From assembly GCA_014377395.1 (NCBI GenBank), contig JACMPS010000309.1, positions 1 through 7,650 on the forward strand: a stretch of DNA of 7,650 nt, given 5' to 3'. A program made the translations under genes and the position numbers. Of the stretch, positions 1 through 6,417 are shown piece by piece (position 1 is the first letter of the stretch; every line of letters starts with the position of its first letter). Below the pieces are notes generated by a model that searched no databases, was not told the DNA's origin, and saw only the letters and a list, made by a program, of their open reading frames with translations. The stretch comes from Chthonomonadaceae bacterium (GTDB lineage Bacteria > Armatimonadota > Chthonomonadetes > Chthonomonadales > Chthonomonadaceae).

Positions 1-141
1 ATGATGTTGTTTTTGTCCTCAATCCTTTTGTTTTCTACGTCGCTGTTTTCAACGAAATCTCCCTCTTCTGGTTGTCGGCTAGAAATCTCTTTCTCCCACC
101 TGTCAACCGAAATAGTCTCTTACCTCTCTTACCAGCCGACT

Positions 142-660
142 TCAATCTGCATCGTTGCCGGGTTGCGTTCGGCTACGCCAGACGTGCCGACACAAAATGG
201 CTCCTCCTACAAACCCCGAACCGTAACTGCTCAGGTGAATCCACAAATCGGTTAAAAACAAAACGTGACGATTTGCAGGGACGCTCGAAGCAATCCCCTC
301 CCTTAGAGACACGAGGTGTGCGGAGGCGACAAAGTAACCCATCACGCCCGCTAAGACCGCAAAACCTGCCATCACACAAGTCAAAATGCCGAGAGGACGC
401 AACAGAGACTTGAGGGAACGTTTCGGGCGGTCTCCAAAGCGAGCGGCGAAAGCCATTAGAATTCCCAGCAACAAGCCGACCCACCACGTTGCAAGAATGC
501 CCCACCCAAATCCCAGAAGAGTAGGACTATCCGTATTGAAGACAGGGGGATGTCCAATCGTGAAATACTCAACGCACAGATGCGCGGTGATCTGATCATG
601 GACGATGCCATAACCGACTGCCACCAGAATACAGAGTAGGACGATGCTAATATATTTCAA
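142..660 (-). CDS. Conserved four-helix integral membrane protein, function unknown
   Basis: I do not recognise a named function. Using the TTG at 660 gives 172 residues. Hydrophobic segments lie at about residues 3-19, 48-70, 87-111 and 132-157, so it is probably an inner-membrane protein with four helices. Between helices 1 and 2 is a polar stretch with an HDQITAH motif and a FTIGHPP motif, followed by a GWG and a WWVG motif in helix 2. A basic RPKR segment at about 78-81 follows helix 2 and, by the positive-inside rule, is probably cytoplasmic. The start is inferred: AGGAGAG at 670-664 directly precedes tandem TTG codons, and the second (660) has normal 5-nt spacing. TTG at 663, or an upstream TTG at 687 that would put the Shine-Dalgarno inside the gene, are alternatives. 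It lies 119 nt downstream of the M42 peptidase on the same strand. The His/Asp-rich loop could bind metal or a small ligand, but that is speculation. Confidence 0.8.
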   Translation of the reverse strand: MKYISIVLLCILVAVGYGIVHDQITAHLCVEYFTIGHPPVFNTDSPTLLGFGWGILATWWVGLLLGILMAFAARFGDRPKRSLKSLLRPLGILTCVMAGFAVLAGVMGYFVASAHLVSLREGIASSVPANRHVLFLTDLWIHLSSYGSGFVGGAILCRHVWRSRTQPGNDAD

Positions 661-720
661 CAACTCTCCTGTTTGCTCGTAGAGCAAGTGACTCCGAAAT
701 TTTGGCTGAAAGAGGAACTG

Positions 721-755
721 GAAAGATAAAAAGGGGGCTTTCCTTTCTATCTTTC
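721..755 (-). terminator. Strong hairpin between the M42 peptidase and membrane-protein genes
   Basis: Read on the minus strand, bases 755-742 pair with 734-721: fourteen consecutive positions, thirteen Watson-Crick and one G-U, around a 7-nt loop (741-735). The G-U pair exists only in minus-strand RNA; the plus-strand transcript would have an A-C mismatch there, which fits a role in the peptidase transcript. It begins 25 nt after the peptidase stop. No U-run follows the stem, so it may be an intercistronic processing or stabilising structure, or a weak terminator, rather than a canonical intrinsic terminator. Confidence 0.5.
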
Positions 756-779
756 GTCCTGCACTCTTCCTGATTCGTT

Positions 780-1853
780 CTAAACCGAGTAACCGTATTC
801 CCGTGTATGCGATACCTCCAGATAGGCGGCGAGCAGGTCAATAGTTGCCTGAATGTCGGCAACGTGTGCGGTCTCATTGACGCTGTGAATGTAGCGTGTA
901 GGAATTGAAAGCGTAAAGGAGGGAACCCCGCCCCGACTTCGCTGGATGCCGCCTGCGTCCGTCCCGCCCCGTTGCATCAATTCGAGTTGGTAGGGGATGC
1001 CCTTTTCCTCGGCGACATCACGGAAATGACGCACGAGTTTCGGGTGACAGATCAAGGAAGAGTCGTAAACTTTGATTGCTGTGCCTTTACCAAGTTCCGT
1101 GCAGGCTTCGGTAGCGGGGACACCAGGAAAATCATTGGCAAGCGTCACGTCGAGCGCAAGCCCAATCGTCGGCTCCAGATGATAGGCAGAGGTTACGGCT
1201 CCACGCAAACCCACTTCCTCCTGCGTCGTTGCAACCGCGAGGATCGTAGACTTAATCGGCGTGTCTTTGAGTTTTCGCAAGGCTTCGAGCATAATAAAAA
1301 CGCTCAGTCGGTTATCCAATGTTTTTGAGGTAATGTTGTCCCCGATGCGTTCGCAGGTTCTGTCCATCGTCACCATATCGCCGAGTTCGACGAGCGTTTT
1401 TACTTTGTCGGCGGACATTCCGAGATCAACGAAATAATCCTCGATTTTCAGCGGTTTGTTGGCTTCTTCGGCGGTAAGAATATGGATCGGCTTGGTTCCC
1501 GGCATCAGCACCCCTCGGAGCGTTTCGCCGCCATAGCCATGCACGAGAACACGTTGCGCCATCATTGCGCGGGGATCCCACCCGCCTACCGGAATCACCC
1601 GCAGAAACCCTTTGTCATCAATGTGCTTGACGAAAAAACCGATCTCGTCCATGTGCGCGGCAATCATCACGCGGGGCGCACCGGGTTCGCCGTTTTTCAC
1701 ACCGATCAGGTTGCCCATCGTGTCGGCACTGAGGCTGTCGGTAAGAGGGCGCAATTCCCCGGCGATCAGGGTGCGGATGATGTCTTCACGGCTCGAAACG
1801 CCGGGGGTCTCACAAATCTTTTTCAGCAAATCAAAATTCAGTTCGTTGCTCAC
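780..1853 (-). CDS. M42 family metallopeptidase (glutamyl/deblocking aminopeptidase-like)
   Basis: This is a cytoplasmic metallo-aminopeptidase of MEROPS family M42, which trims N-terminal residues from peptides and usually forms dodecameric tetrahedral (TET) particles. At 357 residues it has the normal family length. The expected dinuclear metal site and catalytic residues are all visible: H67 and D69 in AAHMDE, D180 in LDNR, E212 and E213 in TTQEEVG, D235 in ALDVT, and H323 in RYIHS. A conserved glycine-rich RGGTDAGG stretch lies at 295-302. The start is GTG at 1853, with AGGAG about 8 nt upstream. Members are often annotated as endoglucanase M, but the peptidase role is better established for the family. 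Which N-terminal residues it removes cannot be read from the sequence. It is the first gene of a leftward pair with the membrane protein; the two need not be functionally linked. Confidence 0.95.
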   Translation of the reverse strand: MSNELNFDLLKKICETPGVSSREDIIRTLIAGELRPLTDSLSADTMGNLIGVKNGEPGAPRVMIAAHMDEIGFFVKHIDDKGFLRVIPVGGWDPRAMMAQRVLVHGYGGETLRGVLMPGTKPIHILTAEEANKPLKIEDYFVDLGMSADKVKTLVELGDMVTMDRTCERIGDNITSKTLDNRLSVFIMLEALRKLKDTPIKSTILAVATTQEEVGLRGAVTSAYHLEPTIGLALDVTLANDFPGVPATEACTELGKGTAIKVYDSSLICHPKLVRHFRDVAEEKGIPYQLELMQRGGTDAGGIQRSRGGVPSFTLSIPTRYIHSVNETAHVADIQATIDLLAAYLEVSHTREYGYSV

Positions 1854-1986
1854 GGGTTACTCTCCTAAAGATCATTGTCTTTTCGACTGAGGTTTATTAC
1901 GCGAGAAAGCGGCTAAATTCCTGCCTGAAAAACAGGGAGGCGGAGAACGAAACCTCAACAACTCACCCGATGCAGGAGGAAAACGC

Positions 1987-2111
1987 ACCACCCACTTCGT
2001 TAGAGACATAGAGGCACAGAGGAATGCGAGGAGAGTTGAGGGCATTTGCCTCTGCTCCCCTCTCCCGGATTTTGGGGTTGGGGGCTGTGTGGGCGAAATC
2101 AGGGTGGGGGC
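1987..2111 (+). repeat. Intergenic composite repeat, copy A
   Basis: This stretch matches the reverse complement of 3959-4089. It starts with ACCACCC, CTTCG and TAGAGA blocks and an ACAGAG-containing purine-rich arm. A 40-base core at 2038-2077 follows, identical to copy B at 39 positions. After an unrelated 22-base spacer comes the tail CAGGGTGGGGGC (2100-2111). The core contains the small dyad GGCA-TT-TGCC. No open frame of note crosses it. It lies between the start of the M42 gene and the promoter of the tlpA-like gene. It is probably a dispersed non-coding repeat; no transposase or target duplication is visible. Confidence 0.8.
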
Positions 2112-2162
2112 TTTCCTCGGTGCCTTCAACAAAGCAGATAGTGCGTAGCGTGAGTCAACAAG

Positions 2163-2191
2163 TTCTCCTCCCCCCGGCTATAGGCTATAAT
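2163..2191 (+). promoter_or_regulatory. Candidate sigma-70 promoter of the tlpA-like/oxidoreductase pair
   Basis: A perfect -10 box TATAAT lies at 2186-2191, with a weak -35 candidate TTCTCC at 2163-2168 at 17-bp spacing. The -10 overlaps the second unit of a direct GGCTATA repeat (2176-2182 and 2183-2189). Predicted transcription would begin near 2198 and give a leader of about 55 nt before the preferred GTG start. The poor -35 means that either activator dependence or a chance match is possible. Confidence 0.4.
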
Positions 2192-2254
2192 AAGAGCGAG
2201 AAATTCTTCCTCAATAAAAAATCATGAAAATTCGGTAGAAAAAAGGTGAGTTCC

Positions 2255-2806
2255 GTGAGATCAATTACACAAAAACGGGGAGCGGTAAAGACCTGGCTTC
2301 CGGCGGTTTCCCTCATTGCTATTATTCTGGCAGTTCTGGGACGCATGATGTTTTACACTCCTCCCGCAGTCAAAGACGGATCACTTGCACCCGATATGAC
2401 GCTCAGCAATCCGGGTGAACCCGTGGTACGTCTTTCCGAAAAGCGCGGCAAGGTGATTGTGCTTGATTTCTGGGCGACCTGGTGTGGACCCTGCAAGCAA
2501 AGTATGCCTCACCTCTCGAAAATCTACGAGAATTGGAAGGCGGACGGTGTGGAAGTCTATGGCATTTCCACAGACCTAGAAGATCGGCGTAAACTCGTTC
2601 CGGTTGTCGCAAAAGACCTCGGCGTTACGTACCCCTTGCTGTACTTTCTCGATCAACCCGATCTGAATGAAAAATATCACTGGACCTCACTGCCCACAAT
2701 GGTGATCATCAATAAAAAAGGCGAAGTCGTTAAGTACCAGCAGGGTTACGATCCTTCTTATGACCTCGATGCGATAATCGGTGCATTGGTGAAGGAAAAG
2801 GGATAA
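2255..2806 (+). CDS. TlpA-family thioredoxin-like protein, membrane-anchored
   Basis: This is a thiol-disulfide exchange protein of the TlpA/ResA/AhpC-TSA-like group, expected to sit on the outer face of the cytoplasmic membrane and reduce or oxidise protein cysteines there. With GTG at 2255 it has 183 residues. A basic N-terminus precedes one hydrophobic segment (about 14-34) that is a membrane anchor or uncleaved signal. The thioredoxin domain follows, with the redox motif WCGPC at about 76-80 and the cis-proline loop SLPT at about 145-148. GTG at 2246 would add three residues, but it lies inside the AGGTGAG Shine-Dalgarno (2244-2250) that suits the 2255 start with 5-nt spacing. The next gene begins 5 nt after its stop, suggesting co-transcription. 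No cytochrome c maturation genes are nearby, so a role in that pathway is not supported here; general oxidative-folding or stress reduction is equally possible. Confidence 0.93.
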   Translation: MRSITQKRGAVKTWLPAVSLIAIILAVLGRMMFYTPPAVKDGSLAPDMTLSNPGEPVVRLSEKRGKVIVLDFWATWCGPCKQSMPHLSKIYENWKADGVEVYGISTDLEDRRKLVPVVAKDLGVTYPLLYFLDQPDLNEKYHWTSLPTMVIINKKGEVVKYQQGYDPSYDLDAIIGALVKEKG

Positions 2807-2811
2807 GGGAA

Positions 2812-3888
2812 TTGCAGAAAAGCGAAAGCGATGGAATGACAATCGAGACAGATTACATAGACCAAAAGGTAAGATTAGGGGTGATCGGCGCGGGGTGGTT
2901 CGCTTCACGGCGGCATATGCCCGACGCAATGGCGCACCCTCGCACCCTGTTGGCGGCGTTTTGCCGACGCGATGCCGGGGCAAGGGAAACGCTTTGCAAA
3001 CGCTTTGAGGTCTTGCCGGAACACGCCTACGCCGACTACGAGGAAATGCTGGAGCGCGAATCTCTCGATGCGGTACTCATCGCTACCCCCAATAATCTGC
3101 ACTACGCACAGGCGAAGGCAGCACTGGAACAAGGGCTACACGTCCTCATCGAAAAGCCGATGACGATCCGCTCGGAAGATGCCGACGAACTAGTGTCCCT
3201 CGCAAAATCGAAAAACCTGAAACTGGCGGTTGCGGTCAACCCGCCCTACTGGTCACACTGCCACCGAATCCGGGACGTGTTCCTTAGCGGCGCGATCGGT
3301 GAACTGGAGTGTGCGGCTCTGTTCTGGACAGGTAACGCGGAATATGTTTTCGGGCAGGCACCCGCCCCGGAAAATCTGCCCGGTGTTGTCCTTCCCACGA
3401 TGTATCGCTCTGATCCCGCACAAAATGGCGGCGGTTATTTCATGGACGGCGGTCCGCATTTAATCTCGGAATTGCTGTTCGTGACGGGTCTGAAGGTACA
3501 GCGTGTGACGGCTCTTATGGACGTAACTCCCATGGATATGCGCGTCTCGCTCTCGCTGGAAATGGAAAATGGCGCGTTGGTCACACTGGTTTCACTGGGA
3601 GACAGCAAGTCCGGCGGGCGACGAGTCCGCAACACGTTTGGTGCCTCCAATGGCACAATCACGGTTGACGATTTCGCATTCGACACGACGGTTTTGATCA
3701 ATGGGAAAGAGGCAGTCACGTTTTGTGAAGCCGACACGCCTCCACCGGGAACGCCTATCGGGAACTTCGTCGAGGCAATTCTAGGTGAAACCGAACTTCT
3801 TTCGACAGGTGAACACGGCGCGGAAGTCGTGCGCGTGATCGAAGCCGCCTACCGCTCCGCTACCGAAGGGCGCACCATAGCAATATAG
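2812..3888 (+). CDS. Gfo/Idh/MocA family oxidoreductase (NAD(P)-dependent, substrate unknown)
   Basis: This is a cytoplasmic dehydrogenase of the glucose-fructose oxidoreductase/inositol dehydrogenase/MocA family. With the TTG start it has 358 residues, normal for the family. The Rossmann domain shows GVIGAG at 23-28, ATPNNLH at 91-97 and the EKP motif with catalytic lysine K115. The C-terminal substrate domain carries MDGGPHLI (211-218), whose Asp212/His216 pair matches the usual catalytic dyad. Where NAD-specific members have an acidic residue after the second strand, it reads FCRRD (50-54); Arg52 and Arg53 hint at NADP(H) preference, an inference only. TTG at 2812 has AAGGGA 8 nt upstream and overlaps the operon junction; ATG at 2836 is the alternative (350 residues), but its Shine-Dalgarno is poor. 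It follows the tlpA-like gene by 5 nt. The substrate, probably a sugar, polyol or derivative, cannot be told. Confidence 0.93.
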   Translation: MQKSESDGMTIETDYIDQKVRLGVIGAGWFASRRHMPDAMAHPRTLLAAFCRRDAGARETLCKRFEVLPEHAYADYEEMLERESLDAVLIATPNNLHYAQAKAALEQGLHVLIEKPMTIRSEDADELVSLAKSKNLKLAVAVNPPYWSHCHRIRDVFLSGAIGELECAALFWTGNAEYVFGQAPAPENLPGVVLPTMYRSDPAQNGGGYFMDGGPHLISELLFVTGLKVQRVTALMDVTPMDMRVSLSLEMENGALVTLVSLGDSKSGGRRVRNTFGASNGTITVDDFAFDTTVLINGKEAVTFCEADTPPPGTPIGNFVEAILGETELLSTGEHGAEVVRVIEAAYRSATEGRTIAI

Positions 3889-3889
3889 G

Positions 3890-3945
3890 GCTTAGAGAGA
3901 TAGGAATTAGGGGTTAGAGAAAAGGGGAGGTATTTGAGTGTTGAG
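3890..3945 (+). repeat. Short purine-rich repeats after the first oxidoreductase gene
   Basis: Just after the stop codon lies a degenerate run of TTAGAGA and TTAGGGGTTAGAG units (about 3894-3920). It is followed by the 12-mer TTGAGTGTTGAG at 3934-3945, which occurs again, identically, at 4941-4952. No gene is visible here. The stretch looks like low-complexity intergenic repeat DNA adjoining composite repeat copy B. Confidence 0.5.
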
Positions 3946-3958
3946 GTGAAGTAAACTC

Positions 3959-4089
3959 GCCCCCACCCTGATCTTGACCAATGGGGACTCCCCCAAAATC
4001 CGGGAGAGGGGAGCAAAGGCAAATGCCCTCTTCTTTTTCCTCTCTCCGTCTTTCTCTGTACCTCTGTGCTCTCTAGCGAAGCGGGTGGT
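3959..4089 (-). repeat. Intergenic composite repeat, copy B (inverted relative to copy A)
   Basis: This is the reverse complement counterpart of 1987-2111. The 40-base core at 3991-4030 differs from copy A at a single position. The outer ACCACCC-CTTCG-TAGAGA end maps to 4089 and the CAGGGTGGGGGC tail to 3970-3959. The spacer between core and tail (3971-3990) and the inner part of the purine-rich arm differ in sequence and length, so each copy is a mosaic of conserved blocks and free spacers. It occupies most of the 286-nt gap between the oxidoreductase and MBL genes, which otherwise shows no gene. Confidence 0.8.
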
Positions 4090-4126
4090 TTAATTTCTCC
4101 CCTTACGTAAAGGGAGTTACTAGTCC

Positions 4127-4155
4127 CTGACACTTATACCGGTTAGAAATAATTT
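4127..4155 (+). promoter_or_regulatory. Weak candidate promoter upstream of the MBL gene
   Basis: CTGACA at 4127-4132 is one base from the -35 consensus and is followed after 17 bp by an AT-rich box TAATTT (4150-4155), a poor -10. Just upstream, CCCTT-ACGTA-AAGGG and AGGGA-N8-TCCCT form small inverted repeats. The Shine-Dalgarno of the gene is also weak (AAGAAG, about 12 nt before the ATG). Support is limited. Confidence 0.25.
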
Positions 4156-4174
4156 TAAGAAGAATGATGAGTTT

Positions 4175-4951
4175 ATGGAAATTTTAACGCTTGGAAGTGG
4201 CACGTCACACGGGGTTCCGATGATCGGATGCGAGTGCGAAGTGTGCCGCTCCCAAAATCCGAAAAACAAGCGGTTTCGCCCCTCTGTCACAGTGACAGGA
4301 AGCGAAGGCACAATTCTGGTGGACACAACGCCGGAATTACGGTTGCAATCGCTGACGTTTGAGGTGATGCACGTCGAAGCCGTTTTGATGACTCATTCTC
4401 ATGCCGATCATTTATTTGGACTGGATGACTTGCGCCGCTTCAACGATCTTGCCGACCGAGAAATGCCCGTTTATGCTTCACCAGGTGTGCAGGACGATAT
4501 TCGGCGCGTTTTCGATTACATTTTTAAGCCGACGCAGACCGGAGGCGGAAAGCCCCGCATCATGCTTCACGATCTGGAAAGTGATTTCAGGCTGTGCGGC
4601 TTGCGCGTTCGCCCGCTCGATGTGCTTCATGGGAAATTGCCCGTCAAAGCCTTTCGCTTTGACGACCCGAAAACAGGCGGCTCTTTCGGTTATGTTACCG
4701 ATGTCTCCACCATTCCCGACAAGGCAAAAGAGGCACTGCGCGACCTCGATTTGCTGTTCATGGACGCAGTGCGCTACGAGCCACACCCTACCCATTTCGG
4801 GTTGTATCAAGCACTCGACGCCATCGCCGAACTAAAGCCGAAACGCGCCTATCTCACCCACCTCTCTCACCATTTCGAGCATGAGCGCACCAACGCGGAA
4901 TTGCCCTTCAATGTCGAACTCGCCTACGACGGGTTGCGAATTGAGTGTTGA
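4175..4951 (+). CDS. PhnP-like metallo-beta-lactamase-fold phosphodiesterase
   Basis: This is a cytoplasmic MBL-fold metal-dependent hydrolase of the PhnP-like group (258 residues, typical length). The N-terminus has the group signature GSGTSHGVPMIGC (7-19), followed by C19, C21 and C24, corresponding to the cysteines that hold a structural zinc in E. coli PhnP. The catalytic metal motif is THSHADH (H74, H76, D78, H79), with further ligands expected at H152 (LHG), D176 (YVTD) and H229 (THLSHH). PhnP hydrolyses cyclic ribose phosphates in phosphonate breakdown, but no phn gene is present here, so the substrate could be another phosphodiester and I give no symbol. The ATG at 4175 places the signature at the very N-terminus, as usual. 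The final codons and the TGA stop lie inside a TTGAGTGTTGAG repeat, so the last two or three residues may not be ancestral. Confidence 0.92.
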   Translation: MEILTLGSGTSHGVPMIGCECEVCRSQNPKNKRFRPSVTVTGSEGTILVDTTPELRLQSLTFEVMHVEAVLMTHSHADHLFGLDDLRRFNDLADREMPVYASPGVQDDIRRVFDYIFKPTQTGGGKPRIMLHDLESDFRLCGLRVRPLDVLHGKLPVKAFRFDDPKTGGSFGYVTDVSTIPDKAKEALRDLDLLFMDAVRYEPHPTHFGLYQALDAIAELKPKRAYLTHLSHHFEHERTNAELPFNVELAYDGLRIEC

Positions 4952-4974
4952 GTGTCAAGTATTAAGTGTTGAGA
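4941..4974 (+). repeat. TTGAGTG-type short repeats across the 3' end of the MBL gene
   Basis: TTGAGTGTTGAG at 4941-4952 is followed by the variant TTAAGTGTTGAG at 4963-4974. The first unit overlaps the last codons and stop (TGA, 4949-4951) of the MBL gene. The identical 12-mer at 3934-3945 follows the first oxidoreductase gene. Confidence 0.6.
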
Positions 4975-5065
4975 AGAGAGGCTGAACTGCCTTTGGATAT
5001 GGGACACGAAAGAATAACAAAAACAGTTCGCTCGAATCCTTGACAAGCGGTAGAAAGCATTCTAG

Positions 5066-5091
5066 AATTGTCACACTCAACTATGACAATT
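5066..5091. terminator. Inverted repeat at the convergent gene end, possible weak terminator
   Basis: AATTGTCA (5066-5073) and TGACAATT (5084-5091) form a perfect 8-bp inverted repeat around a 10-nt loop, and the loop contains the stop codon of the minus-strand oxidoreductase. It overlaps a 10-bp palindrome ATTCTAGAAT at 5059-5068. It sits between two convergent genes, where a bidirectional terminator would be expected, but the stem is AT-rich and no clear T-run follows on either strand. Confidence 0.35.
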
Positions 5092-6388
5092 TCCCTTTGT
5101 AACTCGGCAACTTCAGTTTTCCCCGGTACTTTGGTGTCAGGGCTTCGGTTGCTTCTTTGTCTTTGGGAATGACGAACTTCTCGGAGTCCCACTGCAATTT
5201 GCGCCCTAATTTAAGGGAAACGTGTGCCAGATTGAGCGCGACATGAAGCGGCAAATGATTGACGAAACTACACGACGGCTCTTTGCGTGACCGGATGCAA
5301 TCGAGAAACTCACGCTCGTGTCCAGGAGATTTCGGAGTGACTTCCGGGATGTCGAGTTTGGACAGATCAACGAGTTTGTTGTCATTGTCGTAAAACTCAC
5401 AGAGCGAATAATTGGCGACTAAGGTTCCCTTTGTTCCCTGAAAAATCACGCCGATTCGCCGTCCGCCCCCTGCCTTCCCTACTCCGAAATGAAAGCGGTT
5501 TGCCTGACACATTGTCCATGTCATCAGCAAATCGGGGTACTCCCAGATCACGTCCATTGTGTCCGGCACGTCCGCGATGCTCTCGGTTCCGTAGCGTCCC
5601 GCCGTCGCCGTCACGGAAAGGGGTTGCCCTAATCCTGCCGCCCACACGGGCAAATCCACGATGTGAGGTCCCAATTCGTGAAGCCACGAATCAACGTAAT
5701 CCTTGAAATAGCGGTGCATTCCGTCTCGAAATCGCCCTTCATTGTAAGGGACTTGCGGCGCGGGTCCCAACCACTGATTCCAGTCAAGGTCAGCGGGAGG
5801 CTCAGTTGACTCAGGGCTACCAAGCCCTTCTGAGTCATCGTTCATCGTACAAAAATTACGAATCGCAGTGACTTTCCCCAGCACTCCCGACTTCACTACA
5901 TCCACCACGCGCCGATAATTCTCCGTGGCATGAACCTGCGTTCCTACCTGCGTGACCCGCTTAAAGCGAACGGCTCCTTTCGCCATCATCAGGGCTTCCA
6001 TCGGAAAGCGACTCATCGGCTTTTCACAGAGAACATCTTTTCCCGCTTCCATTGCGGCGGTTGCCATGAGTGCGTGCCAGTGGGGGGGCGTGGCGATGAT
6101 AACGGCATCCAAATCTTTCTGCTCCAGCAGTTTCTCGTAATCTTTGTAGCCTTTTGCCGGATGATCGGGATTGGATTTTGCGAGTTCACCGATTGCGCGT
6201 TCGACAAATTCGCCCCGCACATCACAAACTGCCGTGATCGCGACATCGGGAAATTCGCTGAAAGTCTTTAGATGATAGTCAAATCCGCGTCCTGCAAGCC
6301 CGATGATCCCTATACGGATTTTGTCGTCGGGGGAGGGTGTTTTGCGTGAGCGTGAAGGGGGACTGGGCGTGTTTTGAGTGAGAGCCAT
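5081..6388 (-). CDS. Gfo/Idh/MocA family oxidoreductase, planctomycete-type subfamily
   Basis: This is an NAD(P)-dependent dehydrogenase of the Gfo/Idh/MocA family, 435 residues from the ATG at 6388. The Rossmann core shows GIIGLAGRG (27-35), an acidic residue D56 at the end of strand 2 (suggesting NAD), ATPPHWH (99-105) and CEKPM with catalytic lysine K123. The substrate domain has DWNQWLGPAP (202-211) and HELGPHIVDLPVW (237-249), the style of the longer subfamily abundant in planctomycetes. Many such proteins carry a Tat signal; here the N-terminus is a Pro/Ser-rich tail (about 1-20) without a hydrophobic core, so a cytoplasmic location is likely. The frame continues upstream to 6475 (464 residues), but the 6388 ATG has GGAGAAAG at normal spacing and the upstream extension looks non-coding. 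It converges with the MBL gene and diverges from nadK. The sugar-type substrate is unknown; it is clearly a different subfamily from the enzyme at 2812-3888. Confidence 0.93.
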   Translation of the reverse strand: MALTQNTPSPPSRSRKTPSPDDKIRIGIIGLAGRGFDYHLKTFSEFPDVAITAVCDVRGEFVERAIGELAKSNPDHPAKGYKDYEKLLEQKDLDAVIIATPPHWHALMATAAMEAGKDVLCEKPMSRFPMEALMMAKGAVRFKRVTQVGTQVHATENYRRVVDVVKSGVLGKVTAIRNFCTMNDDSEGLGSPESTEPPADLDWNQWLGPAPQVPYNEGRFRDGMHRYFKDYVDSWLHELGPHIVDLPVWAAGLGQPLSVTATAGRYGTESIADVPDTMDVIWEYPDLLMTWTMCQANRFHFGVGKAGGGRRIGVIFQGTKGTLVANYSLCEFYDNDNKLVDLSKLDIPEVTPKSPGHEREFLDCIRSRKEPSCSFVNHLPLHVALNLAHVSLKLGRKLQWDSEKFVIPKDKEATEALTPKYRGKLKLPSYKGKLS

Positions 6389-6398
6389 GAGCGTCTTT

Positions 6399-6417
6399 CT
6401 CCGGAAAACGTCTCCGG
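6399..6417 (-). promoter_or_regulatory. Shine-Dalgarno and overlapping small hairpin of the second oxidoreductase gene
   Basis: The GGAG of the ribosome binding site (6402-6399 on the minus strand) overlaps the 3' arm of a 5-bp stem, CCGGA (6417-6413) pairing with TCCGG (6405-6401) around a 7-nt loop. The site decides the ATG at 6388. Pairing could partly hide it, although only two of its bases lie in the stem. Confidence 0.35.

Noticed and set aside
1..123. Minus-strand frame open from about 123 to the left edge, rich in Glu, Asp, Asn and Lys
   Set aside because: No ATG, GTG or TTG start occurs in the visible part of this frame after the stop at its head, so it cannot be called a gene from this window alone.
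141..143. NAD kinase variant residues LND (instead of LNE) and GRFGF as a sign of altered activity (protein residues 141-143 and 91-95)
   Set aside because: Asp at this place and variation in the loop are common among bacterial NAD kinases, and all other signature motifs are intact.
1..255. Plus-strand open frame beginning with two ATG codons and a hydrophobic stretch at the left edge
   Set aside because: It overlaps the 3' end of the better supported membrane-protein gene on the other strand, has no ribosome binding site in view and its second half is basic and irregular. The hydrophobic start reflects the T-rich sequence of 1-141, where I see no gene I can support.
972..1868. Plus-strand open frames antisense to the M42 gene
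   Set aside because: They mirror a full-length gene with all its catalytic residues, and their translations are rich in His, Arg and Gly with no domain.
1987..2111. The composite repeats as ends of an insertion sequence or transposon
   Set aside because: No transposase is present between or beside them, no target-site duplication is seen, and the enclosed genes are ordinary metabolic genes.
5930..6271. Plus-strand open frame antisense to the second oxidoreductase
   Set aside because: It is a shadow of a strongly supported gene, and its Cys/Phe/His-rich composition shows no recognisable motif.
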